Shown one piece after another: positions 1 to 6,718 of a stretch of 10,815 bases of DNA. The notes beneath the pieces are model-generated. The model ran no database searches. It worked only from the letters and a program-made list of their open reading frames with translations, and was not told the DNA's origin. The stretch spans positions 1-10,815 of the forward strand of contig CAJASG010000099.1 in assembly GCA_903944555.1 (NCBI GenBank), given 5' to 3'. Numbering within the stretch: position 1 is the stretch's first letter; the number at the start of each line of letters is the position of its first letter. This DNA comes from an uncultured beta proteobacterium (GTDB lineage: Bacteria > Pseudomonadota > Gammaproteobacteria > Burkholderiales > Burkholderiaceae_C). Both the position numbers and the translations under genes were made by a program.

Positions 1-33
1 GAGAAGCTGACGGGCAACAAACGTCCGGGCTAA
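1..33 (+). CDS. possible 3' end of an unidentified gene
   Basis: Reading from base 1, the frame encodes EKLTGNKRPG followed by TAA at 31-33. A strong hairpin terminator follows 25 bases later, which is where one would expect a + strand gene to end. Ten residues are too few to identify the protein. A second frame (from base 3) is also open through this stretch, so even the reading frame is an inference. Confidence 0.3.
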   Translation, partial: EKLTGNKRPG

Positions 34-58
34 GTTTTAGAAGTTCCGCTGCGTTCAT

Positions 59-92
59 AACGCCGCCACCCAAGGGTGGCGGCGTTGTTGTT
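59..92. terminator. hairpin terminator between convergent genes
   Basis: A perfect 13-bp inverted repeat (AACGCCGCCACCC, 59-71, against GGGTGGCGGCGTT, 74-86) forms a very stable GC-rich stem; in practice the loop would be about four bases. On the + strand it is followed by TTGTTGTT, as in a Rho-independent terminator. On the minus strand it lies just after the stop of the GGDEF gene (94-96) and has only a weak T run, so it should work best for the + strand gene and less well in the other direction. Confidence 0.8.
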
Positions 93-93
93 A

Positions 94-1317
94 TCAGGAT
101 GCAGTTTGAGGATCTGAAAACGCAAACAGCCCCGGGCTGTTCTGCTTGGCAACATACATGGCTTTATCGGCCAGATTGATCAACACCTCGATTGTGTCGC
201 CATCGTTCGGGAAAATGGCGATGCCGATGCTTGCGCTGACCTTTACCGTTTCGCTGCCGGTCTGTATGGGTTGTGAAATGCTGTCGAGTAATTTTTCGGC
301 CACCAGCGCTGCATTTTCCTCGCCGTATATTTCTGTGAGCAGCACGACAAATTCGTCACCGCCATAACGTGCTGCTGTATCGCAGTCACGCACGCAGGCC
401 TGCAAACGGCGGGCAATTTCTTTCAGCACAATGTCGCCGACCGGATGGCCGTAGCGGTCGTTGATCGGTTTGAATCCATCAAGGTCGAGAAAGAGAACCG
501 CCACCTTCATGTCGTGTCGTGACGCCAGGCGGATGGCCTGTTCAAGATGACCGAGCATGAGAAAGCGGTTGGGCAGGCCGGTCAGCGCATCATGTAGCGC
601 CAGATGTTCGATGGCGCGGCGTTCTTCCAGAAGGGCGAGGTGGTGCCGGTCATGCGAGTGCAAAAAAGCCAGCAACATGGCCAGGCTGCCCAGTAGCAGG
701 CCAATCGCGACATATTCGACTTCGCGTTGCGAATCGCGCGCCGCCGCAGATGCCAAACGCAAGGGGATCCCCAGCGATTTGTAATTGCGTATCTGCAGGT
801 ACACGTCTTGCGGCCCCCCGGAAAAATTGTTCAGTTGAAACTCCGGGTAGAGCCCGGGACGTGTCCATTGGCTGACGGGTGTCATGTCTCCGGAAACTTG
901 AGATTCCCATTGGCCTTTGGGGTTGACTTGGTAGAGCACCGCATGATCAAGGTAGGGCAAAGGGATGTGAAGCGTCCAATCGGCGGGGGCATTCGGTGCG
1001 CGCTCCAGTCGCAGGTGAATCCAAAGCGTATTGCGCTCGGACAGCGCATAAATTGTGCCCGCGGGGTGGGGTAAGAACGCACCTCGCGCGCCATCGGCGA
1101 TGGCCGCAATGCCTGCGCTGGGCCCTGTTTCCATCAGCGCGTGGACTCCATCCTGGATATCGAAGGCCGGCTGTGCCGCGCTGAGCAGGTGCGTCTTGAT
1201 GGGCCCTACAGGGAGGGCGCCCGCGAGCGCGGTGGAGGCGGTTCCTGCCGTGCAAAGCATTCCAGCCAACAGCAGTAGGTGCCAAAGTGCACGAACCACA
1301 CCTGCAGCGCTATTCAT
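94..1317 (-). CDS. membrane diguanylate cyclase, DISMED2 sensor, active GGDEF
   Basis: This 407-aa protein probably makes cyclic di-GMP from two GTP at the inner membrane in response to a periplasmic signal. A signal peptide (about 1-32) precedes a 7TMR-DISMED2-like extracytoplasmic domain (about 45-192), one membrane segment (about 201-219), a short linker (220-238) and a GGDEF domain (about 240-400). The catalytic GGDEF motif is intact (319-323), the metal-binding aspartate lies in FLDLDGF (276-282), and an inhibitory-site RxxD (RDCD, 310-313) lies five residues before it, so product feedback is likely. The start ATG overlaps the stop of the upstream gene by four bases (ATGA) and has no clear Shine-Dalgarno, which points to translational coupling. 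The sensor half is clearly paralogous to the upstream protein, but membrane segments 2-7 of a normal 7TMR-DISM protein are missing. The domain calls are from recognition of motifs and order, not a database search. Confidence 0.9.
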   Translation of the reverse strand: MNSAAGVVRALWHLLLLAGMLCTAGTASTALAGALPVGPIKTHLLSAAQPAFDIQDGVHALMETGPSAGIAAIADGARGAFLPHPAGTIYALSERNTLWIHLRLERAPNAPADWTLHIPLPYLDHAVLYQVNPKGQWESQVSGDMTPVSQWTRPGLYPEFQLNNFSGGPQDVYLQIRNYKSLGIPLRLASAAARDSQREVEYVAIGLLLGSLAMLLAFLHSHDRHHLALLEERRAIEHLALHDALTGLPNRFLMLGHLEQAIRLASRHDMKVAVLFLDLDGFKPINDRYGHPVGDIVLKEIARRLQACVRDCDTAARYGGDEFVVLLTEIYGEENAALVAEKLLDSISQPIQTGSETVKVSASIGIAIFPNDGDTIEVLINLADKAMYVAKQNSPGLFAFSDPQTAS

Positions 1318-3071
1318 GTGGGGCTGAGCTCACTTTGCAAGGCCGCTGCTTGGGTCGGCGCGGGTTCTAAAAAGCGGATCGGCCTGCGTGTGTGCGGTGA
1401 CATGCTGACTAAGAGTGCCTCCAGCGCGGGCAGGGCTGTGTCCGGCGCAACGGGGTTTTCATGCAGCAAGACGCAAGCTGCGTGGAACTGCAGTGTGACG
1501 GGAGGGTACAAGCCCGGCAGGGGAATCAGCCCGGATGCAATCAGCTGGACCATGCGCTCGGTCACCGTCTGTCGGGTTGCAACCCCATCGAGCAGCAGCG
1601 CGAAGTGGGCGGTCCCCACCCGACCGGCCGGGTCTACATCCCGCAATATCCGGTGGAGCTTGACGACCGCCCGCAAAAGGCTTTGTTCCGCCACCGGATC
1701 GCCCAGAGACTGCCGGATGTGCGCGTGGTTAATGATGTGCACCAAAACCAGAGAAATGGGTTCGCGGTGTTCTATGGACCGTTGAACGGCATCGTCTAAG
1801 TGGCTTTGGAAGACCTCTCGGGTGAGTAATCCGGTCAGTGCGTCCTGTGTCGGAAGGTGGTTGGCCCGGACCTCAAGTTCCTTGCGGTCGTGGGTGGCGC
1901 GACTCAGCGCGTACACCAGCACGGGCACAGACAATGCGACACAGGCCGAGGTGATGTAGCGCATCTCCCACATCGTGGGCACCCAGCCAAGCGCCTCCGC
2001 CATCAACGCCGAAAGCCCCAGGAACTGCGGCATATAGGCCAGCATCAGCCAGCGCCAAATCGACGATCCACCGAGCCAACTCACGCCCGTCGCACCCAGT
2101 CCAATGACGGTGGCCGTCAGCAAAATGATGTAGCTGATCTTGTCCGCGGCGGACCGGGGCATGACCGCGTACAGCAGCACCGAAGCAATGGTGCCCCACC
2201 CTACGGAGCTCAGGAACGCCTCGTAGCGGTGGAAATGGGTTGACAGCGCGTACAGGTCGCGCACAAAAAGCAAAGCGGCGCCCATCGCAATCAGGGGCAT
2301 GGTGGCGTAGGCGTAGTTCCCCCAATCCGGTACGCTGGCCCATAGGAAGACGTTGAGCACGCCGTTGATCTGTGCCACCGTCAGTGTGATCAGCAGGGCA
2401 TACAAGGAGGCCCAGATGTCCGAGAACTCACCGTGTTCCAGGTAGCGAACGACCGATAGCAGGGACAGGCAGACCAGGGCACCCAGCAGCAAGCCCAGCA
2501 AAATGGCTTCCAGAATGCGTTGGTATTCCCGCTCTGGCTTGGTTGCGAGCCGCAAAGGAATGCTGACGTGTTTGAAATTGCGCACCCGCAGGTACGCTAC
2601 CTGGGTTGCGCCGGTGGTCAGGCTCAGGTCAAACTCAGGGTACAGCCATCTCTTGTTCCAGTTGGCTTGGGCGATGGTGTCCCCCGCCGTTTGCACGTTC
2701 CAGCCGCCAGTGGCATTGGGTTGGTACAAGGTGGCGGAGTCCAAAAAAGGCAGCGGTATGGTGAGGTGCCAGTCGGCGTTGTTGCCGGCAGGACGGAGCA
2801 AATACAGTTTGATCCAAAGCGTGTCCTTGTCCAACAAGGGGTGGCGAGTCAGCGCCAATCCGGAGGTGAAGTTCTTCGGTGAAAGCGCTACCGCTTCGAT
2901 GGTCGCTTTTGAGCTGGTGTCAATCCAGGTCTGAATGTCAGAAGCAATTTCAAAAGACGGGGTGCCATCGCCAAGCACCACGGGTTCAAACGGGGCGGAG
3001 TTTGTGGCCCATGTGGGGTACGCGCAAAGGCACGTTAGTGCGAGCAGCAGCCGCGCAAGCAGGGAAGGCAT
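1314..3071 (-). CDS. 7TMR-DISM protein with degenerate GGDEF domain
   Basis: This 585-aa membrane protein has a signal peptide (about 1-22), a DISMED2-like periplasmic domain (about 35-176), seven hydrophobic segments (about 187-207, 219-243, 253-272, 284-303, 311-330, 338-360 and 371-390) and a C-terminal GGDEF-like domain (about 400-565). The domain begins with the usual DALTGL (410-415), but the catalytic motif reads GTAHF (486-490) in place of GGDEF and the metal-binding aspartate region reads LVHIINHA (443-450). Cyclase activity is therefore unlikely. An RxxD (RDVD, 477-480) remains at the inhibitory-site position, so it could bind cyclic di-GMP or regulate its active neighbour; that is inference. 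The start is supported by GAGGAG (3080-3085 on the complement) eight bases upstream. It is the first gene of a two-gene operon. A weak -10 candidate, TACAAT, lies on the complement of 3122-3127. Confidence 0.88.
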   Translation of the reverse strand: MPSLLARLLLALTCLCAYPTWATNSAPFEPVVLGDGTPSFEIASDIQTWIDTSSKATIEAVALSPKNFTSGLALTRHPLLDKDTLWIKLYLLRPAGNNADWHLTIPLPFLDSATLYQPNATGGWNVQTAGDTIAQANWNKRWLYPEFDLSLTTGATQVAYLRVRNFKHVSIPLRLATKPEREYQRILEAILLGLLLGALVCLSLLSVVRYLEHGEFSDIWASLYALLITLTVAQINGVLNVFLWASVPDWGNYAYATMPLIAMGAALLFVRDLYALSTHFHRYEAFLSSVGWGTIASVLLYAVMPRSAADKISYIILLTATVIGLGATGVSWLGGSSIWRWLMLAYMPQFLGLSALMAEALGWVPTMWEMRYITSACVALSVPVLVYALSRATHDRKELEVRANHLPTQDALTGLLTREVFQSHLDDAVQRSIEHREPISLVLVHIINHAHIRQSLGDPVAEQSLLRAVVKLHRILRDVDPAGRVGTAHFALLLDGVATRQTVTERMVQLIASGLIPLPGLYPPVTLQFHAACVLLHENPVAPDTALPALEALLVSMSPHTRRPIRFLEPAPTQAAALQSELSPT

Positions 3072-3103
3072 ACACTTGTCTCCTCGTTTTTAGAGGTTTT
3101 TTT

Positions 3104-3178
3104 ATGGACTTGGAGTGTGGCATTGTAGGCCTGCACCAGGTAGGGAAATCCCCCCCGTTCGACGCACGGACCAAGGCA
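3104..3178 (+). pseudogene. ychF: ychF 5'-end relic, copy A
   Basis: From ATG at 3104 the frame encodes MDLECGIVGL, then HQVGKS, then PPFDARTKA. This lines up with the N-terminus of the ribosome-associated P-loop ATPase YchF (in E. coli [20 protein letters not shown] and onward). After KA the similarity stops, and the frame runs on without recognisable homology to a TAA at 3275-3277. AGAGG followed by a T run precedes the ATG, the same layout as copy B. Compared with copy B there are many synonymous third-base changes as well as damaged residues (P to H, TL to PP, AL to AR), so this is a diverged fragment rather than a fresh duplicate. It lies in the upstream region of the minus-strand operon. 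Confidence 0.65.
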
Positions 3179-3185
3179 ATATTCC

Positions 3186-3229
3186 GCTGCCACGCAGCAA
3201 GCGTCCATCGGTTGCGGTGCTTCACCGCA
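3186..3229. other. two adjacent small hairpins
   Basis: GCTGC-CAC-GCAGC (3186-3198) and TGCGGTG-CTT-CACCGCA (3213-3229) form neighbouring stem-loops. Each is followed by GCAAG or CAGCAAG, so GCAGCAAG occurs twice (3194 and 3227). There is no T run, so these are not ordinary terminators. They could be structure in a leader RNA or recombination scars. Confidence 0.4.
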
Positions 3230-3282
3230 GCAAGGATTCGCTGCTCATTACAATTGGCATCCATCTTCCAGGGCTAAACGAG

Positions 3283-3314
3283 GACAAAACTTTGCAGGAA
3301 TGCGGTGTTTTGTC
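3283..3314. repeat. 32-bp nested inverted repeat
   Basis: GACAAAAC (3283-3290) is repeated perfectly in inverse as GTTTTGTC (3307-3314). Between them a second small stem, GCA-GGAA-TGC, is placed symmetrically with three unpaired bases on each side. It lies about 100 bases before the best ychF fragment. It may be an operator or RNA structure; nothing identifies the partner. Confidence 0.45.
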
Positions 3315-3416
3315 AGTGGGGTTTTGATCTATTTGGCCCTCGTCATGTGACGCGGGTCCGGCACTCTCACGATGCCCACCTTGGGCTCTATCGTGCTTTG
3401 ATACTTAAGGGTTTTT

Positions 3417-3527
3417 ATGAAATGTGGCATCGTTGGTCTTCCAAACGTCGGTAAATCGACCCTGTTTAACGCCCTGACCAAGGCGGGCATTGCGGCGGAG
3501 AACTACCCCTTAGGCTGGACGAAATAA
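3417..3527 (+). pseudogene. ychF: truncated ychF, copy B (best preserved)
   Basis: ATG at 3417 opens a frame reading [18 protein letters not shown] and then [13 protein letters not shown]. As far as I can recall the family, this is a perfect betaproteobacterial YchF N-terminus including the P-loop (GLPNVGKST, residues 7-15). YchF is normally about 363 aa. Here the match ends inside the codon after CCC (about 3511) and the frame stops at TAA 3525-3527 after only 36 codons, so the ATPase is lost. AAGGG five bases upstream is a good ribosome site, so the short peptide may still be translated. The sequence after the break appears to belong to a different gene. Confidence 0.85.
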
Positions 3528-3603
3528 AAAGGCCAATGGCCTCAAGGACTTCCGTGGATTCGAGGGCGCCGATCGGCAAAGCCAGGACAAAGAATCCCGC
3601 TGA
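3512..3603 (+). pseudogene. possible 3' tail of a lost GGDEF gene
   Basis: Directly after the break in ychF copy B, another frame (codons from 3514) reads [18 protein letters not shown] and ends at TGA 3601-3603. GGDEF domains typically end in an AKxAGRN-type motif, so AGRNKK may be the last part of one, followed by a hydrophilic tail. The terminator that begins 21 bases after this stop supports the idea that a real gene ended here. If so, a deletion joined the start of ychF to the end of a cyclase gene. The match is short and the assignment is an inference. Confidence 0.35.
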
Positions 3604-3612
3604 CAGAAGCAT

Positions 3613-3641
3613 CAACAGGTATGGGCCATCTTAGGATGGCC
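3613..3641 (+). repeat. direct repeat, copy 1 (terminator-associated)
   Basis: CAACAGGTATGGGCCATC followed by TTAGGATGGCC recurs in altered form at 5844-5871, after the chemoreceptor gene (CAACAGGTTTGGCTATC then TTAGGATGCCC). The two share about 25 of 29 bases with one gap. Both lie 9-15 bases after a stop codon and together they bracket the chemoreceptor gene. Confidence 0.5.
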
Positions 3642-3651
3642 TTTGTTTTTT
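3624..3651 (+). terminator. Rho-independent terminator
   Basis: GGCCATC (3624-3630) pairs with GATGGCC (3635-3641) around a TTAG loop, followed by TTTGTTTTTT (3642-3651). This is a standard intrinsic terminator on the + strand. It would end transcription from ychF fragment B or the GGDEF tail before the chemoreceptor gene, so that gene probably has its own promoter in 3652-3788. I see no convincing sigma-70 or FliA-type promoter there. Confidence 0.8.
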
Positions 3652-3788
3652 GTGGCGCTATTCCGTAAAGACGGGCGTGGCACGGGTGTCGTGTAGATGG
3701 CTGGTAGCTGTGTTCGACTTCATAGCCGCCTTACTTGCCACTCACTGGCACTTGCTTCCTGCCATCGTATGCTTAAGTGGTAAAGCAT

Positions 3789-3845
3789 ATGCACTGCGCG
3801 TCTGTGGGTTATCCTTCAATTGGAAAAACCACATTGAGTACCTGA
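3789..3845 (+). CDS. short leader ORF resembling YchF P-loop, copy C
   Basis: ATG at 3789 encodes MHCASVGYPSIGKTTLST and stops at TGA 3843-3845, immediately before and in the same frame as the ATG of the chemoreceptor gene (3846). Nine of 18 residues match [18 protein letters not shown], including the P-loop glycines, lysine and the TL pair, although the DNA is only about half identical to copy B. The upstream bases also resemble those of copy B (ATCGT and CTTAAG are shared). AAGTGG about eight bases upstream could act as a ribosome site. It may be a translated leader peptide coupled to the receptor gene, or a decayed third ychF fragment. Confidence 0.45.
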   Translation: MHCASVGYPSIGKTTLST

Positions 3846-5828
3846 ATGCATTTTCAAGACAATCGCCTCCCGAGGTCAGAAGCAGGATTTTTTGAACACC
3901 ATGGCTGGTTGGCTCCCGGCATTAGGCTGTTTCGCAATCTCAGGTTTCCTGCTAAGTCTGCGTGGGTCGTAGGTGCCATGTTGACTCCGGTGGTAATCCT
4001 GCTTGCCCAGCTATACCGTGCGGATACTGCAAACATCACCACGACCAATATGGAGCGTCAAGGTCTGCGCTATGTCAATGGCGTAACGGACTTGATGCAT
4101 GAACTCATCGCCTTGCGTGCTGCCGCGATGACCAAGGCAACCGATCTGCAACAAAAGCAGTCCAATGTTGATACGGCTTTCGCCAAGATACAGCAACTGG
4201 AAAACGAACTCGGCCCTTTTTTTGGAAGCCAGACCAAAGCGGGCTTCGAGGCGCTAAACAAAAGCGTCCACGATGCAGTTCAAAATCCGGTACGTCCAAG
4301 TGGTGATGAGACTTACGCTGCACATGTCTCCGCATCAGATGCTGCTTTGAAATTGCTCGGAGATATTGGAGATGGCTCCCAGCTCGCGCTGGACCCGGAA
4401 CTGGACACCTATCACCTAATGACGATGGCCGTCACTGTAGGACCTCAATATGCGGAGTACCTGTCACGCCTGCGCGACCTCGCTGCCTTGACCCTGAAGG
4501 ACCACGATGGCAAAGCCGTACCACCACAGCGCCTACGTGCTATGGAGCGGAATTTCACTCTCATCGGCTACATAGACCCGATTTATGAAAACTCATACGG
4601 CAAGGGTATAGAGGCGTTTCCCACGGTTGCGTCCGCCATGGACATGAAAGGAGTGGACAGCACCCGCGAAATTTTCATGGCAATGCTGGCAAAGCAGGTC
4701 CTAATAGATGTGCCTTCTGGCGAAGTCGGGCAGTTTCTGGGCGTAGCCGATGCTGCCATTGAAAAGCAGCTGACGCTTAGTCAGCAAGTCGCGCATCGGC
4801 TTGACGATCAGCTCGTAGCGCGCAACTTACGGATAACAGGTGAGATGCAGACAGGCTTTGCGATTGCCGGTGCATTTTTGTTTGTCGCGTTGTATCTTTT
4901 GCTGTGTTTCTATCGAGTGACCAAGGGGGGGCTGTCGCTCATTAGTGTGCATTTGCAGGAGCTGGCCGAGGGCGATTTGCGACACCGTCCGGTGGAGCCA
5001 CTGGGGAAGGACGAAGCAGCATTGCTCATTGTGGATATGCACAAAGTCTACGACTCGATGCAGGACCTAATTCGTCGGGTGCGTCATTCGGCCAATGAAC
5101 TGGCCAATACTAGCGCGGAAGTGTCTCGTGCCAGCTTGGATTTGTCGCACCGCACCGAGGATGCTGCGTCTAACCTGGGTGTGCAGGCAGGCGCAATGCA
5201 GCACATCAACGATCAGATTAACCAGTCGGCCAATCGCACGCAGGAAGCAGCAGTTATGGCGGGTGGCAACGCCGAGGTTGCCGAGGAGGGCGGACAGATT
5301 ATCGGCAATGTTGTGGATACCATGCGTGCCATTCGGACTTCATCATCCAAGATCAGTGAAATTATCGGCACCATTGACGGCATCGCTTTTCAGACCAATA
5401 TTCTGGCCCTGAATGCAGCGGTGGAGGCTGCGCGTGCTGGGGAGAGTGGCCGTGGTTTTGCAGTAGTTGCCTCGGAGGTGCGTAGCCTAGCGGGTCGCAG
5501 CGCATCGGCGGCTCGCGAAATCAAGGACCTGATCTCCGACAGTGAAGAAAAGGTCATCACCGGAACCCGTGTCGTGGAAGACGCTGGACGGAATATCTCG
5601 GAAATCGTGGCGAACGCCAAGCAGATCAACCTGTTTTTGGATGAGATCTCGCAAGCGACTCGGGAACAAGCATCGGAAGTGGAGCAAGTTGTTAACGCCA
5701 TCGGTCAGTTGGACGCCAACACGCAGCAAAATGCTGCATTGGTGGAAGAGACCAGTGCATCGGCAGAGTCACTCAGCGACCAGGCCACCAAGTTGACTCA
5801 GGAAATTGCCCGTTTTCGCACTTCGTGA
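3846..5828 (+). CDS. methyl-accepting chemotaxis protein
   Basis: This 660-aa transmembrane chemoreceptor should signal through CheW and CheA to control motility. It has a cytoplasmic N-terminal stretch (1-38), membrane segment 1 (about 39-57), a large helical periplasmic domain (about 58-335), membrane segment 2 (about 336-356), a HAMP domain (about 357-410) and the signalling domain (about 430-655). The hairpin tip (EIIGTIDGIAFQTNILALNA, 505-524, and on to about 545) is the highly conserved CheA/CheW contact region. The periplasmic part has the LDPELDTYHLM motif (182-192) seen in related receptors and kinases whose ligands are mostly unknown to me. There is no C-terminal CheR-binding pentapeptide (it ends RFRTS). 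The start at 3846 is the first ATG; it has only a weak TTGAG upstream and directly follows the leader ORF stop, so coupling is likely. Confidence 0.93.
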   Translation: MHFQDNRLPRSEAGFFEHHGWLAPGIRLFRNLRFPAKSAWVVGAMLTPVVILLAQLYRADTANITTTNMERQGLRYVNGVTDLMHELIALRAAAMTKATDLQQKQSNVDTAFAKIQQLENELGPFFGSQTKAGFEALNKSVHDAVQNPVRPSGDETYAAHVSASDAALKLLGDIGDGSQLALDPELDTYHLMTMAVTVGPQYAEYLSRLRDLAALTLKDHDGKAVPPQRLRAMERNFTLIGYIDPIYENSYGKGIEAFPTVASAMDMKGVDSTREIFMAMLAKQVLIDVPSGEVGQFLGVADAAIEKQLTLSQQVAHRLDDQLVARNLRITGEMQTGFAIAGAFLFVALYLLLCFYRVTKGGLSLISVHLQELAEGDLRHRPVEPLGKDEAALLIVDMHKVYDSMQDLIRRVRHSANELANTSAEVSRASLDLSHRTEDAASNLGVQAGAMQHINDQINQSANRTQEAAVMAGGNAEVAEEGGQIIGNVVDTMRAIRTSSSKISEIIGTIDGIAFQTNILALNAAVEAARAGESGRGFAVVASEVRSLAGRSASAAREIKDLISDSEEKVITGTRVVEDAGRNISEIVANAKQINLFLDEISQATREQASEVEQVVNAIGQLDANTQQNAALVEETSASAESLSDQATKLTQEIARFRTS

Positions 5829-5843
5829 GGTGCGGTAAGGGGG

Positions 5844-5871
5844 CAACAGGTTTGGCTATCTTAGGATGCCC
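5844..5871 (+). repeat. direct repeat, copy 2
   Basis: This is the second copy of the 3613-3641 sequence, 15 bases after the chemoreceptor stop codon. Here the stem of the original terminator is broken (GGCTATC against GATGCCC) and no T run follows, so it is unlikely to terminate transcription well. Confidence 0.5.
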
Positions 5872-5886
5872 ACCGGGGAACGCTTT

Positions 5887-5936
5887 CCCAAGCTGATGTG
5901 GATGACTTATCGGACTTCACTGCACATCAACTTGGG
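5887..5936. repeat. 14-bp inverted repeat at convergent gene ends
   Basis: CCCAAGCTGATGTG (5887-5900) is repeated in inverse as CACATCAACTTGGG (5923-5936) with one mismatch and a 22-base spacer. It spans the 3' end of the recombinase gene (stop at 5917-5919), so part of one arm encodes the C-terminus. It may be a bidirectional terminator without T runs or a site used by the recombinase. The sequence alone does not decide. Confidence 0.6.
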
Positions 5937-6666
5937 CGCCGCTATACGCTACCCAAGCGCATTGCAGGCGCTGCTGCTCGTCGGGCTGAAAGGCCGCGGT
6001 GAGTGTTGTAAATAGTCGCTGTACCTGTCCCAGTGACCACGCTCCCCCACGGGGCGCTCTGATCCCCAAGTCGTTCAGTTGCACGACCATCGCGCGCCGC
6101 GTCAAACCCTGTGAAGCGAAACCATTCAGCAAGGGCATCAAACGGGCGCTAAACGCACTGGACACCGCCTGACGCTCTTGGGTATGTCGCTTCAGATTGG
6201 CTGGCCCCGTAGCACCCAACACCACGCCACGCGCTTTCGCAGCAGCCAACGCATCACGGGTGCGCTCACTGATGCGTCGGGCCTCATGTTCTGCAAACGC
6301 TGCCATGATGTGAATGGTCAACTGGTTCGCTTCGGGTAGGTCGCAAGCAACGAACTTGACCTTGCTCTCCATCAAGCCGCTGACGAAGTGAACATTGCGG
6401 GCAAGCCGGTCCAGCTTCGCGATCAATAGCGTCGCTCCAGACTTCTTGCAAAGCTCAAGAGCAGCACGAAGCTCAGGACGACGATCCAAAGCATTGGCAC
6501 CTTTGCCCGTCTCGATCTCAACAAACTCAGCAAAAACGGTTTTAGTGCTTCCCGCAAGGTATTGCGAAACCGTCTGACGTTGGGCATCAAGACCCAAACC
6601 GGAAATGCCCTGTCTTGCGGTGCTGACTCGGAAGTAGGTTACGAATTGATTTTCTGTGGTCGCCAT
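5917..6666 (-). CDS. small serine recombinase (resolvase/invertase family)
   Basis: This 249-aa site-specific recombinase cuts and rejoins DNA through a serine-DNA intermediate. The N-terminal catalytic domain has YFRVST (11-16) with the nucleophile Ser15 and nearby Arg13, LGLDAQRQ (24-31), the conserved KLDRLAR (84-90) and the RISERTR segment (130-136) that leads into the long helix. The C-terminal part contains a helix-turn-helix-like segment with GLTRRAMVVQLNDLGIRAPR (187-206), as in family members that bind inverted half-sites. The start at 6666 is preferred because AAGGG lies seven to eight bases upstream and the conserved fold begins at once; the frame is open 90 codons further upstream but that part has no recognisable sequence. 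The size suits a resolvase, invertase or IS607-unrelated small recombinase rather than a large phage integrase. It converges with the chemoreceptor gene. Confidence 0.9.
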   Translation of the reverse strand: MATTENQFVTYFRVSTARQGISGLGLDAQRQTVSQYLAGSTKTVFAEFVEIETGKGANALDRRPELRAALELCKKSGATLLIAKLDRLARNVHFVSGLMESKVKFVACDLPEANQLTIHIMAAFAEHEARRISERTRDALAAAKARGVVLGATGPANLKRHTQERQAVSSAFSARLMPLLNGFASQGLTRRAMVVQLNDLGIRAPRGGAWSLGQVQRLFTTLTAAFQPDEQQRLQCAWVAYSGAQVDVQ

Positions 6667-6683
6667 GTTGAATCCCTTGCTTG

Positions 6684-6718
6684 TGTACATACAGGACGAG
6701 CGTCCTTTCATGTATACA
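6684..6718. promoter_or_regulatory. palindrome just upstream of recombinase gene
   Basis: A perfect GGACG-AG-CGTCC core (6694-6705) is flanked by TGTACATACA on the left and the near-inverse CATGTATACA on the right, giving an imperfect 35-bp palindrome. It starts 18 bases before the recombinase ATG and could be an operator for autoregulation or a recombination half-site pair. Confidence 0.5.

Noticed and set aside
3104..3300. Cyclic di-GMP riboswitch between the GGDEF operon and the chemoreceptor
   Set aside because: The context invited it, but the conserved GEMM core sequences were not found in either strand.
3650..3895. + strand frame overlapping the leader and receptor start
   Set aside because: It overlaps the receptor gene in a different frame, starts within the terminator T run and has no recognisable features.
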